A stretch of DNA of 64,000 bases from Ectothiorhodosinus mongolicus (GTDB lineage: Bacteria; Pseudomonadota; Gammaproteobacteria; Ectothiorhodospirales; Ectothiorhodospiraceae). The position numbers were made by a program, and so were the translations under genes. Numbering within the stretch: the first letter of the stretch is position 1; every line of letters starts with the position of its first letter. The DNA lies in assembly GCF_022406875.1 (NCBI RefSeq), contig NZ_CP023018.1:593575-657574 (forward strand). The letters are read 5' to 3'. The notes under the pieces are model-generated. The model was not told the origin of the DNA and made no database searches. It saw only the letters and a program-made list of their open reading frames with translations. Positions 32,870-43,325 of this stretch are shown here, piece after piece.

Positions 32870-34039
32870 ATGACGCGAATCAGCCCTTTTTTGTTGCAGA
32901 TGACGGCTATCGGCATTGCCGTGGCGGCGCTGATCTTGGCCATCAGCCCTGATCAGAGTGCAAGCCCCGAGGCCCCGCCGGCGGTGGTTGAAGTCCGCCA
33001 GAGCGAACCGGTCGCGCTGAGCGCTCAGCAAGGCCCGGTTTCCTATGCCGAGGCGGTGAATCTTGCGGGTCCGGCAGTGGTCAATATCCACACACGCAAG
33101 ACCGTGGTGCAACAAGCCCACCCCTTCGCTGATGATCCTTTCTTCCGGCATTTCTTTGGCGACCGTTTTGGGCCCCCAACGCAACAGCGCGAGCAAACCA
33201 GTCTCGGCTCTGGCGTGATCATCAGCGCCGCCGGCTACATGCTCACCAACAATCACGTCATCGAGGGCGCCGACGAGATCCAAGCCACCCTCGCCGATGG
33301 CCGCAGCTTCCCGGCGCGCATCGTCGGCACTGACCCGGAAACCGATCTAGCGGTGCTGCGCATCGACACGGGCAACGAACCCCTGCAAAGCATTGTCATG
33401 GGCCGCTCCCGAGACCTTCTGGTCGGAGATGTGGTGCTGGCGGTAGGCAATCCCTTTGGCGTTGGCCAAACCGTCACCTTAGGCATTGTCAGTGCCACCG
33501 GCCGCAGTCGCCTGGGGATCAGCACCTATGAAGACTTCATCCAAACCGATGCGGCCATTAACCCCGGCAACTCAGGCGGCGCACTGATCAACGCCCACGG
33601 CGAGCTCATTGGCGTTAATACTGCCATCTTCACCCGCTCCGGCGGTTCACAGGGTATTGGCTTTGCCATCCCCATTGACCTGGCCCGCGACATCATCACC
33701 CAAATTATTCAATCGGGCACAGTAGTGCGCGGCTGGCTGGGTATCGAAGTCCAAGAAATCACGCCACAACTGGCGCGCTCTTTTGGGCTAGAAGATACGC
33801 GCGGCGTGATTATTGCGGGCCTACTCGCCAACGGTCCGGCGGCGCGCGCTGGCATCCGCCGCGGTGATGTATTAACCCACATGGATGGTGACCGCATTAC
33901 CGATGGCCAAGACGCACTGAATTTTATTGCCCGTAGAAAACCCGGTGAAACTTTGCAAATGCAGGGCCTGCGCAACGGCCAAGCCTTTCGCGCCGAGGCT
34001 GAAGTCGGGCAAAGACCCCGACCCCAAGTGCAGCGCTAG
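32870..34039 (+). CDS. algW: Periplasmic serine protease AlgW/DegS type
   Basis: AlgW/DegS is an inner-membrane-anchored HtrA protease that senses misfolded porins through its PDZ domain and starts cleavage of the anti-sigma-E/AlgU factor. An uncleaved N-terminal anchor (MTAIGIAVAALILAIS) leads to a trypsin-like domain with His129 (TNNHVIEG), Asp159 (ETDLAVLRID) and Ser235 (NPGNSGGAL), then one PDZ domain at about 285-385. One PDZ plus a membrane anchor separates it from DegP. TATGAT about 7-12 bases before the start could be a -10 element, leaving a very short leader. Confidence 0.93.
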   Translation: MTRISPFLLQMTAIGIAVAALILAISPDQSASPEAPPAVVEVRQSEPVALSAQQGPVSYAEAVNLAGPAVVNIHTRKTVVQQAHPFADDPFFRHFFGDRFGPPTQQREQTSLGSGVIISAAGYMLTNNHVIEGADEIQATLADGRSFPARIVGTDPETDLAVLRIDTGNEPLQSIVMGRSRDLLVGDVVLAVGNPFGVGQTVTLGIVSATGRSRLGISTYEDFIQTDAAINPGNSGGALINAHGELIGVNTAIFTRSGGSQGIGFAIPIDLARDIITQIIQSGTVVRGWLGIEVQEITPQLARSFGLEDTRGVIIAGLLANGPAARAGIRRGDVLTHMDGDRITDGQDALNFIARRKPGETLQMQGLRNGQAFRAEAEVGQRPRPQVQR

Positions 34040-34066
34040 CGTCCGCTTAAGTCGCTAAAATTTGGC

Positions 34067-35140
34067 TTAGAGGCTCTGTTTGAAGGCGGTCAAAAACGCC
34101 GCATTCTCCTCAGGCGTGCCAATGGTGACGCGCAAACAATCAGCCAATAAGGGATTTTGTTTTGAGACATTTTTGATCAAGATGCGCCGCTCGCGCAGCC
34201 CCTCAAAAACCGCATCAGCCCGCCCCAGCGGCACGCGCACGAGAAGAAAATTAGCCTCGCTGGGAAATACCTCAACACCAGGAAGCGCCGCCAAAGCCGC
34301 GCTCAAAGCTGCCCGCTCCGCGCGAATCAAACCGGCCTGCTCATGTAGAACCGCATTATGTTCCAGCGCAAAGCTGGCTGCTGCCTGAGTCAAGACATTG
34401 ATGTTATAGGGAAGGCGCAGCCCATCCAGCGCTTGAATCCATTCACCCGGCCCCGCCAAATAACCCAAGCGCAGACCGGCCAAACCCAATTTAGACACTG
34501 TGCGCATCACCATCAGCTTCCCCTGCCCCACCTCAGACAAAAAACTATCATCAGCAAACGGCCCATAGGCCTCATCGACCACCACCAAACCGGGAGCTGC
34601 CTGAATTAAGGCCTCGACATCGGCTCGCGGCCAACGATTACCGGTGGGATTATTCGGCCATGCCAAAAACATCACTGCCGGCGCCTGATCTTCAATCGCC
34701 GCTAGCATAGCCGGCATATCCAAGGAAAAATCTGGCTGCAAAGGCACGCCCGTATAAGGCACATCCAGCCACTGCGCAATCAACCGGTACATCACAAAAC
34801 CCGGCTCCGGCGCCAGCACCCCACGACCACTGCCAGCCATCGCCATCAGCAAAATTTGAATCAATTCATCCGAGCCATTGCCCAGCATCAACCCCGCAGT
34901 TTCAGGCACGCCCATCACCGCCCGCAGTTGCTGGGTTAAGGCCTCAGCGCGGGGGTCGGGATAGCGATTCAGCTCGGCCTGCGCCAGCACTCGGCCCAGC
35001 TGCGCCTGCATATCTGCGGGCCAGTGATAAGGATTTTCCATCGCATCCAGCTTGATCATGCCGCGACTATCGGGCACGGAATAAGCTCCCTGAGCCAATA
35101 GCTCAGGACGCATCAAGTCACTGGGTTGCAACCCGCTCAC
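34067..35140 (-). CDS. hisC: Histidinol-phosphate aminotransferase
   Basis: HisC is the PLP enzyme converting imidazole-acetol phosphate to histidinol phosphate. The 357 residues show the start typical of the family (MIKLDAMENPYHWP), LMLGNGSDELIQILLMA, FLAWPNNPTGNRW, and the PLP-lysine region VMRTVSKLGLAGLRLGYL. The start codon is GTG, 4 nt after the hisD stop. It closes the murA-hisG-aroG-hisD-hisC series; the remaining his genes are not in this window. Confidence 0.95.
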   Translation of the reverse strand: MSGLQPSDLMRPELLAQGAYSVPDSRGMIKLDAMENPYHWPADMQAQLGRVLAQAELNRYPDPRAEALTQQLRAVMGVPETAGLMLGNGSDELIQILLMAMAGSGRGVLAPEPGFVMYRLIAQWLDVPYTGVPLQPDFSLDMPAMLAAIEDQAPAVMFLAWPNNPTGNRWPRADVEALIQAAPGLVVVDEAYGPFADDSFLSEVGQGKLMVMRTVSKLGLAGLRLGYLAGPGEWIQALDGLRLPYNINVLTQAAASFALEHNAVLHEQAGLIRAERAALSAALAALPGVEVFPSEANFLLVRVPLGRADAVFEGLRERRILIKNVSKQNPLLADCLRVTIGTPEENAAFLTAFKQSL

Positions 35141-35144
35141 CCGA

Positions 35145-36449
35145 CTAACGGGCTTTCACGCGGTATTCCGCGGAGCAGGCATGCGCCTCCAGACCTTCAC
35201 CGCGCGCCAGTGTGGCTGCGGTGCGCCCCAAATCCGCTGCGCCCTCGGGTGAACAGAAAATCACGCTAGAGCGTTTCTGAAAATCATAAACCCCCAAAGG
35301 CGAGGAAAACCGCGCCGTGCGTGAGGTCGGCAACACATGATTCGGCCCGGCACAATAATCCCCCAAAGCCTCGGGCGTATGCCGTCCCAAGAACATGGCC
35401 CCAGCGTGACGAATCTTTGCCGCCAGCGCCTCGGGATCAGCCACCGATAGCTCCAAATGCTCGGGCGCAATATGATTGGCAATCTGCGCCGCCTCATGCA
35501 AATCCGCCACTTGAATCAAGGCGCCGCGCCCGGCCAGCGAGGCGCGAATAATATCGCCCCGCGGCATAGTCTCGAGTAAGTGATCCATGGCATCCGCCAC
35601 CGCATCCAAAAAGGTCGCGTCGGGGCTCAATAAAATGGCTTGCGCCTGTTCATCGTGCTCAGCCTGAGAAAACAAATCCATGGCAATCCATTCAGGATCG
35701 GTTTGCCCATCACAAATGACCAAGATCTCCGATGGACCGGCGATCATATCGATGCCCACCGTGCCAAAAACCAAGCGCTTGGCCGCCGCCACATAAATAT
35801 TGCCCGGACCCACGATCTTATCCACCGCCGGCACGCTTTGCGTCCCATAAGCCAAAGCCGCCACAGCTTGCGCGCCGCCGATGGTGAAGACGCGATCCAC
35901 GCCCGCCACGGCGGCAGCGGCCAAAACCAAAGGATTGACCATGCCATGGGGCGTGGGCACCACCATTACCACTTCCGGCACACCCGCCACTTTGGCCGGC
36001 ACTGCGTTCATGATCACGGAAGAAGGATAAGCCGCCTTGCCGCCGGGCACATAAAGCCCGACCCGATCCAAGGGCGTCACGGTCTGACCCAGCACCGTGC
36101 CATCTTCTTCGGTGTACTGCCAAGCGGCCATTTTTTGCCGCTCAGCATAGCGCCGCACCCGCTCAGCCGCTCGCTCCAAAGCCTCGCGCTGCTCCACCGG
36201 TAAACTCGCCAGCGCCTCGGCCAGTCGGCTGGCCGGTAACTCCAAATCCGCCATGGTGGTCACATCGAGGTGATCAAACTCGCCGGTATATTCGATGACC
36301 GCCGCATCCCCCTCAGCGCGCACCCGCGCGAGGATCTCGGTGACGGTGTGCATCACCTGTGCGTCAGCCACACCCTCCCAAGCCAGAAGCGCATCCAGGC
36401 GGGCAGCAAAGTCCTTGCTGCGACTATCGAGTCGATGAATCTGCGGCAT
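35145..36449 (-). CDS. hisD: Histidinol dehydrogenase
   Basis: HisD is the zinc enzyme making the last two oxidations of histidine synthesis. Landmarks: [80 protein letters not shown] and the catalytic [10 protein letters not shown], then the zinc-site region [13 protein letters not shown]. The 434 residues match the family. It lies 18 nt downstream of the DAHP synthase and 4 nt upstream of hisC. Confidence 0.98.
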   Translation of the reverse strand: MPQIHRLDSRSKDFAARLDALLAWEGVADAQVMHTVTEILARVRAEGDAAVIEYTGEFDHLDVTTMADLELPASRLAEALASLPVEQREALERAAERVRRYAERQKMAAWQYTEEDGTVLGQTVTPLDRVGLYVPGGKAAYPSSVIMNAVPAKVAGVPEVVMVVPTPHGMVNPLVLAAAAVAGVDRVFTIGGAQAVAALAYGTQSVPAVDKIVGPGNIYVAAAKRLVFGTVGIDMIAGPSEILVICDGQTDPEWIAMDLFSQAEHDEQAQAILLSPDATFLDAVADAMDHLLETMPRGDIIRASLAGRGALIQVADLHEAAQIANHIAPEHLELSVADPEALAAKIRHAGAMFLGRHTPEALGDYCAGPNHVLPTSRTARFSSPLGVYDFQKRSSVIFCSPEGAADLGRTAATLARGEGLEAHACSAEYRVKAR

Positions 36450-36467
36450 CTCGCTAGACCCTTAAAG

Positions 36468-37532
36468 TTAAGCGGCAGCGTGTAAGCGGCGCTCGCGCAC
36501 CCCAGCAGCCAGCTCCCGCAAGACCGAAGCGGTGTCATCCCAGCTCATGCAAGCATCGGTAATACTCTGACCATAAACCGGCTCCCGATCGGCTGACCAG
36601 TCCTGACGTCCCGCCACCAAATGGCTTTCCAACATCACGCCCATGACGCGGCGATCACCATGCCCCAGCTGACGGGCCACGGTAAGCGCTACCTCGACTT
36701 GGCGCGCCGGATCCTTGCGGCTATTGGCATGGCTGCAATCCACCATTAAATTCGGCGGCAAACCCGCATCTTCCAACGCCTGGGCGGCATCATCTAAGCT
36801 GGCCGCGTCGTAATTCGGCTGACGACCACCGCGCAGAATAATGTGACAGTCACTATTACCGGCAGTCGAGAAAATCGCCGAACGACCGGCCTTAGTCACC
36901 GACAAGAAATGATGCGGCCGGGCGGCGGAGCGAATCGCATCAATAGCCACCTGCAGACTGCCATCGGTGCTGTTTTTAAAGCCCACCGGGCAAGATAGAC
37001 CCGAGGCCAGCTCACGGTGCACCTGACTTTCGGTGGTGCGCGCGCCAATAGCGCCCCAAGCCACCAGATCCGCTACATATTGCGGGCTGATCAAATCCAA
37101 ATATTCAGTGGCCGCCGGCATGCCTTGGCTGGCCAAATCCAACAGCAGACCACGCGCCAAACGCAGGCCCTTATTGATCTCGAAACTGCCGTCTAGATCC
37201 GGATCATTAATCAACCCTTTCCAACCGACAATGGTGCGCGGCTTCTCAAAGTAGACGCGCATGACGATTTCTAAATCCGCGGACAACTCATCGCGCAGGG
37301 CTTTTAAATGCCCGGCGTATTCCATCGCCGCTTTGACGTCATGAATCGAGCAGGGTCCGGCGATCACCAACAAGCGGTCGTCCTCGCCAGCCAAAATATT
37401 TTTGATCGCCGCGCGCGAAGCGAATACCGTCTGGGCCGCTGCGTCGCTAATGGGCTGCTCTTCATGCAGGGTCTGGGGCGCCAGAACCTCTCGGATATTC
37501 AAAATGCGCAAATCGTCAGTGGGGTGTTTCAT
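36468..37532 (-). CDS. aroG: 3-deoxy-7-phosphoheptulonate (DAHP) synthase, class I (AroF/G/H type)
   Basis: DAHP synthase joins phosphoenolpyruvate and erythrose-4-phosphate, the first shikimate step. Family motifs: LLVIAGPCSIHD, RVYFEKPRTIVGWKGL, PAATEYLDLISPQ, GARTTESQVHRELASGLSCPVGFKN (read as ARTTESQVHRELASG and CPVGFKN), FLSVTKAGRSAIF and DCSHANS. The ATG at 37532 gives 354 residues, the AroG/F/H size; the longer frame reaching into hisG is less likely. Which of the feedback-sensitive paralogues it is cannot be told, so the symbol is only a class label. Its place between hisG and hisD is unusual. Confidence 0.93.
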   Translation of the reverse strand: MKHPTDDLRILNIREVLAPQTLHEEQPISDAAAQTVFASRAAIKNILAGEDDRLLVIAGPCSIHDVKAAMEYAGHLKALRDELSADLEIVMRVYFEKPRTIVGWKGLINDPDLDGSFEINKGLRLARGLLLDLASQGMPAATEYLDLISPQYVADLVAWGAIGARTTESQVHRELASGLSCPVGFKNSTDGSLQVAIDAIRSAARPHHFLSVTKAGRSAIFSTAGNSDCHIILRGGRQPNYDAASLDDAAQALEDAGLPPNLMVDCSHANSRKDPARQVEVALTVARQLGHGDRRVMGVMLESHLVAGRQDWSADREPVYGQSITDACMSWDDTASVLRELAAGVRERRLHAAA

Positions 37533-37554
37533 GCTGTGTTTCCAAACCGCTTTC

Positions 37555-38205
37555 TTAAGATGAACTGCGCCGGGTCTCAACTGCCGACTGCAGCGCCTGT
37601 ATCAAACGCTTAATGCGCGCTGACTTCATTTTCAAGGACGCCTTATTCACCACCAGGCGCGAACTGACCTCGGCGATGGTCTCCACCGGCTCAAGTCCAT
37701 TGGCTTTGAGGGTGTTGCCGGTATCCACCAAATCCACAATGCAATCCGCCAAGCCTACCAGAGGCGCCAGCTCCATGGAGCCGTAGAGCTTAATAATCTC
37801 TACTTGCTCGCCCTTGGCTGCATAAAATCGCCGTGTGGTCTCGACGAACTTGGTGGCCACCCGCAGCCGCCCACTTTTGGCAGCAAAGCCCACAGGACCA
37901 GCCACCATCAAACGACAGCGGGCAATCTCTAAATCCAGCGGCTCATAAAGCCCCTCGCCACCATGCTCCATCAACACATCTTTACCAGACACACCGACAT
38001 CCGCGCCGCCATACTGCACATAAGTCGGCACGTCCGTGGCACGAATCACCACCAACTTCACCTGCGGATCATTGGTGTCCAAAATCAGCTTGCGGCTGGT
38101 CTCTGGGTCATCTTTGGGGACAATATCGGCAGCCGCCAATAGCGGCAGCGTTTCTTTAAAAATACGACCTTTGGATAAAGCAATGGTTAACAGCGGTGTT
38201 GTCAT
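37555..38205 (-). CDS. hisG: ATP phosphoribosyltransferase, short form
   Basis: HisG starts histidine synthesis by joining ATP and PRPP. The sequence [18 protein letters not shown] opens it, and [25 protein letters not shown] and the PRPP loop [17 protein letters not shown] follow. The ATG at 38205 lies 4 nt after the murA stop and gives 216 residues. That is the short form, without the C-terminal regulatory domain, which works only in complex with HisZ; hisZ must lie elsewhere. The in-frame extension to 38313 would overlap murA and is rejected. Confidence 0.96.
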   Translation of the reverse strand: MTTPLLTIALSKGRIFKETLPLLAAADIVPKDDPETSRKLILDTNDPQVKLVVIRATDVPTYVQYGGADVGVSGKDVLMEHGGEGLYEPLDLEIARCRLMVAGPVGFAAKSGRLRVATKFVETTRRFYAAKGEQVEIIKLYGSMELAPLVGLADCIVDLVDTGNTLKANGLEPVETIAEVSSRLVVNKASLKMKSARIKRLIQALQSAVETRRSSS

Positions 38206-38209
38206 CGGC

Positions 38210-39517
<1,308 letters not shown>

Positions 39518-39820
39518 TCAGGCTGGGGCAAATAGCGGCTGCAGATTGGCCAACTCAACCAATGCCCGCATGTGTTCGGGCATCTGCGCAAACCTGAGTG
39601 ACACCGACCGCGCCAGACAAAAACGTTGGCATTCCAACAAAAAAGCCACGCCAGCTGAATCCATACGGGTTGCCCCAGAAAGGTCAATTTGGGCCTCGCC
39701 TTTGAGTCGCTGCAAGCGCTCGGGGGCTTGCTTCCATAGGTCAGGGACGCTGTGACGCGTCAGCTCACCACTCAAGGCCAGCACGTCTTCGCCGCCCGCC
39801 TGCCATTGGCCCTGGCTCAC
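39518..39820 (-). CDS. mlaB: STAS-domain protein MlaB
   Basis: MlaB is the cytoplasmic STAS subunit that stabilises the MlaFEDB lipid transporter. The 100 residues form one STAS domain with the marker IDLSGATRMDSAGVAFLLECQRF (read as AQIDLSGATRMDSAGVAFLL). It overlaps mlaC by 4 nt at the end of the mla operon. Sequence of this family is divergent; position after mlaC supports the call. Confidence 0.9.
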   Translation of the reverse strand: MSQGQWQAGGEDVLALSGELTRHSVPDLWKQAPERLQRLKGEAQIDLSGATRMDSAGVAFLLECQRFCLARSVSLRFAQMPEHMRALVELANLQPLFAPA

Positions 39821-40467
39821 TGGCGCGCCGCCTCCGTTGCATCTTCAATCAGTGACTCATCGCCCTGTTCCAAACGAGCGATCAAACGATCCAATCCCTG
39901 ACGCTCGATTTCCGCGCCAAAATTGGTGCGGAAATTCCCCACCAAGCTCAGCCCCTCGACCGTCAGATCAAACACCTTCCACTCACCGTCAACAGGGCGC
40001 AGGCTGTAGATCACCGACACATTCGACTGCCCTTGACCCATGACGATCTCGGTGGCCACCTGCGCCATACGTTCATCTTGGTGACTGCGATGCGACAAGA
40101 CCCGAATGTCTTTGTCCAAATGATCGGCCATCTGCAGCGTATACGTGCGCACCAACATGCCGCGGAAGGCGTTTACAAAGCGCTCACGCTGCTCAGGCGT
40201 GGCCGAGCGCCAATGACGCGCCAAAATCAATCGCGACACCCCCTCAAAATCGATAATCGGCAGGATGATTTCTTCCACCACACCATACAAAAATTCTGAG
40301 TCATTGCGGGTGCGCTCGGCGTCTTCGCGCAGGGTCTCAAATACCTGCTGAGACGCGTGCTCGATCAAAGCCACGGTCTCATTTTTGGCCCACGCGCTGG
40401 TGGTCACAGCCATACTGAGCATGCCAGCCAGCAACCATACCCAGCCCATTTTGATCACCACTTGCAC
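39817..40467 (-). CDS. mlaC: Periplasmic phospholipid shuttle MlaC
   Basis: MlaC carries phospholipids between the outer-membrane MlaA complex and MlaFEDB. A signal peptide (WVWLLAGMLSMAVTTSAWA, cut near residue 27) precedes the Tgt2/MlaC domain with VEEIILPIIDFEGVSRLILARHW, NAFRGMLVRTYTLQMADH and SNVSVIYSLRPVDGEWKVFDL (each of about 20 residues). The 216 residues match the family. It lies 16 nt after mlaD. Confidence 0.95.
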   Translation of the reverse strand: MQVVIKMGWVWLLAGMLSMAVTTSAWAKNETVALIEHASQQVFETLREDAERTRNDSEFLYGVVEEIILPIIDFEGVSRLILARHWRSATPEQRERFVNAFRGMLVRTYTLQMADHLDKDIRVLSHRSHQDERMAQVATEIVMGQGQSNVSVIYSLRPVDGEWKVFDLTVEGLSLVGNFRTNFGAEIERQGLDRLIARLEQGDESLIEDATEAARQ

Positions 40468-40483
40468 GTGCTTTTCGCTCCCA

Positions 40484-40942
40484 TTAATTGCTGGTCATAT
40501 TGACCATAAACTGACCGATCAATTCTTCCAAAATGACCGCAGACTGGGTAAACAGCAGGCGATCACCCTGCGCCAGCACCGCGTCCTCACCACCTGGCTC
40601 CAAAGAAACATACTGTTCCCCCAAAAGTCCGGCGGTATAGATGCTGGCCTGCGTATCTGCTGGCAATTGATCGTATTGACCATTGATGCGCAAAGTCACG
40701 CGCGCCTGAAAACGCTCAGGGTCATAACGAATATCCGACACGCGACCGACGCGCACACCGGCCATGGTCACCGGCGCCCGGACCTTCAAGCCGCCGACAT
40801 TATTGAAGTAGCCATGCACCTCATAGCCCTGAGCATTGCGATGCTCTGTGATATTGCTCACTTGGAAAGCCAAGAAGAACAACCCGGCCAGACCCAGTGC
40901 CACAAAGAGTCCGACCACAATCTCCAGCGTACGTGTACTCAT
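40484..40942 (-). CDS. mlaD: MCE-domain lipid transport protein MlaD
   Basis: MlaD is the membrane-anchored MCE protein that forms a hexameric ring on MlaFE. One membrane segment (EIVVGLFVALGLAGLFFLAF) is followed by the MCE domain with YEVHGYFNNVGGLKVRAPV, MAGVRVGRVSDIRYD and AGLLGEQYVSLEPGG. The 152 residues match E. coli MlaD without the long C-terminal needle of other MCE families. It lies 12 nt after mlaE. Confidence 0.96.
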   Translation of the reverse strand: MSTRTLEIVVGLFVALGLAGLFFLAFQVSNITEHRNAQGYEVHGYFNNVGGLKVRAPVTMAGVRVGRVSDIRYDPERFQARVTLRINGQYDQLPADTQASIYTAGLLGEQYVSLEPGGEDAVLAQGDRLLFTQSAVILEELIGQFMVNMTSN

Positions 40943-40954
40943 TGATTCATCCTG

Positions 40955-41737
40955 TCAGATGTCACCGAACATCAGGCCGGTGAGAATAAAGTCTAAAGCC
41001 AGAATCGCCAGCGCCGAATGCACCACCGTGCGCGTCGTTGCCCGACTCACCCCCTCAGAGGTAGGGGCCGCATCATAACCCTCAAACACCGCAATCCAAG
41101 ACACCACCACACCAAAGACCACGCTCTTGATCACGCCGTTCATGATGTCATCGTAGTAATCCACACTGGACTGCATTTGCGACCAATAAGCGCCGCCATC
41201 CACACCCAAAGCGCCCACACCCACCAAATAACCGCCCATGATGGCTACCGCACTAAAAATTCCGGCCAACAGCGGCATGGCAATCACCCCCGCCAAAAAG
41301 CGCGGTGCCAAAACCCGCTTATACGGATCGACCGCCATCATCTCCATGCTGGAGAGCTGCTCGGTGCTCTTCATCAAACCAATCTCGGCGGTCAGTGCCG
41401 AACCCGCGCGCCCGGCAAATAACAAGGCGGTGACCACGGGACCCAGCTCACGCACCAAGGACAAAGCCACCATCGTGCCCAAAGCCTCGGCCGCGCCGAA
41501 ACGCACCAGAGTGATATAACCCTGATAACCCAGCACCATGCCCACAAATAAGCCCGACACAGCGATGATCAACAGCGATAAAACGCCCACTGAATAAAGC
41601 TCGCGGATCAACAGCCCGGGGCGCGGCAACATGCTGCCCATGCTGATCAAGGTGCGCGCTAAAAATAGATGGCCGCGCCCCAAACGCTCGAGAATCCCCA
41701 AACTCCAGGCGCCGAGTTTTTGCAAAGCGTCGATCAA
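40955..41737 (-). CDS. mlaE: Mla transporter permease MlaE
   Basis: MlaE is the inner-membrane permease of the Mla phospholipid ABC system. The 260 residues contain about five or six hydrophobic segments and family motifs [27 protein letters not shown] (in two adjoining blocks), [20 protein letters not shown] and [21 protein letters not shown]. It overlaps mlaF by 4 nt and precedes mlaD. Confidence 0.97.
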   Translation of the reverse strand: MIDALQKLGAWSLGILERLGRGHLFLARTLISMGSMLPRPGLLIRELYSVGVLSLLIIAVSGLFVGMVLGYQGYITLVRFGAAEALGTMVALSLVRELGPVVTALLFAGRAGSALTAEIGLMKSTEQLSSMEMMAVDPYKRVLAPRFLAGVIAMPLLAGIFSAVAIMGGYLVGVGALGVDGGAYWSQMQSSVDYYDDIMNGVIKSVVFGVVVSWIAVFEGYDAAPTSEGVSRATTRTVVHSALAILALDFILTGLMFGDI

Positions 41738-42537
41738 GAGCGATTCTCCCGCATCAATTCCTCAAGATAATCAGGCGCCGGGTAATGAAACGGCACAGGC
41801 CCATCGGGCAACCCATCCAAAAACTGCCGTGACCAGTCCGTGGCCTCAGCGCGCAGGTGCTCGGGCGAGCCCTGATCAACGACCTTACCGTCGGAAATCA
41901 AATAAATCTGATCGGCGATTGAGCTGGTTTCGGCGACATCATGCGAGACGATAATACTGCTCATACCCAAGGCATCATTCAGGCGTCGAATCAGGGTGAC
42001 GATCACCCCCATAGTGATGGGATCTAAACCCGCGAATGGCTCGTCATACATCATCAGCAAGGGATCCAAAGCAATCGCCCGGGCCAGAGCCACGCGCCGC
42101 GCCATACCGCCGGAGAGTTCGCTGGGCTGCATTCGCGCCGCGCCTCTTAGCCCCACCGCCTCCAGTTTCATCAGCACCAAAGTGCGGATCATCGACTCGG
42201 GTAGGTGCGTATTCTCACGCACCGGAAACGCCACATTGTCAAAAACATTCAAATCGGTCAGCAAAGCTCCGCTTTGAAACAGCATGCCCATGCGCCGACG
42301 TAAAGCGTAAAGATCACGCCGCGACAGACGATGGACATCTTTACCTTCAACCAGGATCTGTCCCTGATCAGGGCGCAGCTGTCCACCAATCAGCCGCAGC
42401 AGCGTGGTTTTTCCGCTACCGCTGGGGCCCATAATCGCCGTCACCTGCCCCTGCGGAATGGTGATATCGATGCCGTCAAAAATCTTGCGATGGCCGCGGC
42501 TAAAGTGCACATCGCGAATCTCAATCCAAGGGTTCAT
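41734..42537 (-). CDS. mlaF: Mla transporter ATPase MlaF
   Basis: MlaF is the ATPase of the Mla system that keeps outer-membrane lipid asymmetry. Walker A is GPSGSGKT at 37-44, the signature is [16 protein letters not shown], Walker B is [14 protein letters not shown] and the switch histidine lies in IIVSHDVAE. The 267 residues match the family. It is first in the mlaFEDCB-murA series. The 121 nt upstream contain a perfect 42-bp palindrome (42615-42656) and no obvious promoter. Confidence 0.97.
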   Translation of the reverse strand: MNPWIEIRDVHFSRGHRKIFDGIDITIPQGQVTAIMGPSGSGKTTLLRLIGGQLRPDQGQILVEGKDVHRLSRRDLYALRRRMGMLFQSGALLTDLNVFDNVAFPVRENTHLPESMIRTLVLMKLEAVGLRGAARMQPSELSGGMARRVALARAIALDPLLMMYDEPFAGLDPITMGVIVTLIRRLNDALGMSSIIVSHDVAETSSIADQIYLISDGKVVDQGSPEHLRAEATDWSRQFLDGLPDGPVPFHYPAPDYLEELMRENRS

Positions 42538-42614
42538 GGATCACTTAAAAGGAAACAAAGTTGCCGCTCATGTTCAAGCCCCCAACCCCAAGCTGTCAAT
42601 GGGGCACCACAAAT

Positions 42615-42656
42615 GGGGTACGACCCCATTTGAAATTTCAAATGGGGTCGTACCCC
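42615..42656. repeat. Perfect 42-bp palindrome of the GGGGTACGACCCC repeat type
   Basis: Bases 42615-42635 are the exact reverse complement of 42636-42656, with GGGGTACGACCCC at the left and GGGGTCGTACCCC at the right, meeting at GAAATTTC. It lies 2 nt from the stop of the 42659-43243 gene and 78 bases before mlaF. On the plus strand it is followed by TTTT. The same 13-mer recurs at 50816-50828 and 52447-52459. It could be an extruding cruciform, a terminator, or two REP-like elements in head-to-head array. Confidence 0.9.
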
Positions 42657-42658
42657 TT

Positions 42659-43243
42659 TTAAGCTAAGCCCAACAAACTGAGGATCGCCTCAGCCTGATC
42701 CAAAGCTGCCGGAGACGCATCGATAAACAAGACAGCCTCCTCGCTCTCGCAGGCCCCAGCAAAGGCCTCAATCTGCGCCCGCAAAGCGCGCAAATCAGAA
42801 AAATCCGCCTGCTTTAAGAGCCCGACAGGCCCGCAAGACACAGCCCCCGAATCAGCAGTCCAAACCCGATGCGAAGCCTCAGGCGCCGCGATTGACCAAA
42901 CCGGCACGCCCGACGCCAGCAAAACCGGCTCGCCAGCGCATTGCACCAACCCCACCAGCTGCGGCCCCAAAACAGCCCTAGCCGTTTCCAATGCCGCCAA
43001 CTCGAAACTCTCCGGCTGCTCCAACTGCAGATAAAACCCAAACCCCTCGGACACCTCAGATCGCCACTCTTGCCAGTCATCGCGACTGGCCGCCTGCCAG
43101 CGCTGCTGCGGCAGCAGCACCTGGGCATACTCATTGGCATAAAACGGCAACTGCCAATCCTCGGGAAGATCCGCGGGATAAAACCCATTTTGGAACTGTG
43201 GTCCAGCCCAGTCCCAACCACCGACACGGATTTTCGGCTGCAT
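42659..43243 (-). CDS. Uncharacterised protein, N-terminus faintly DUF72-like
   Basis: I do not recognise this 194-residue protein with confidence. It starts MQPKIRVGGWDWAG and continues FYPADLPEDWQLPFYAN, a layout reminiscent of the opening of DUF72 (YecE-like) proteins, but it lacks their length and the remaining signature. The C-terminal part (LRALRAQIEAFAGACESEEAVL, AILSLLGLA) is helical and acidic. No signal peptide or membrane segment. The ATG at 43243 has a clear AGGAG site 4 to 5 bases upstream, better than the ATG at 43264. It is likely soluble; function unknown. Confidence 0.75.
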   Translation of the reverse strand: MQPKIRVGGWDWAGPQFQNGFYPADLPEDWQLPFYANEYAQVLLPQQRWQAASRDDWQEWRSEVSEGFGFYLQLEQPESFELAALETARAVLGPQLVGLVQCAGEPVLLASGVPVWSIAAPEASHRVWTADSGAVSCGPVGLLKQADFSDLRALRAQIEAFAGACESEEAVLFIDASPAALDQAEAILSLLGLA

Positions 43244-43325
43244 GTCTTCTCCTGATGAATGCATGACATGATACGCATTTTGCGCGCAATTTCATGACGA
43301 CCAGACCACAAATAAGGTAATGTTG

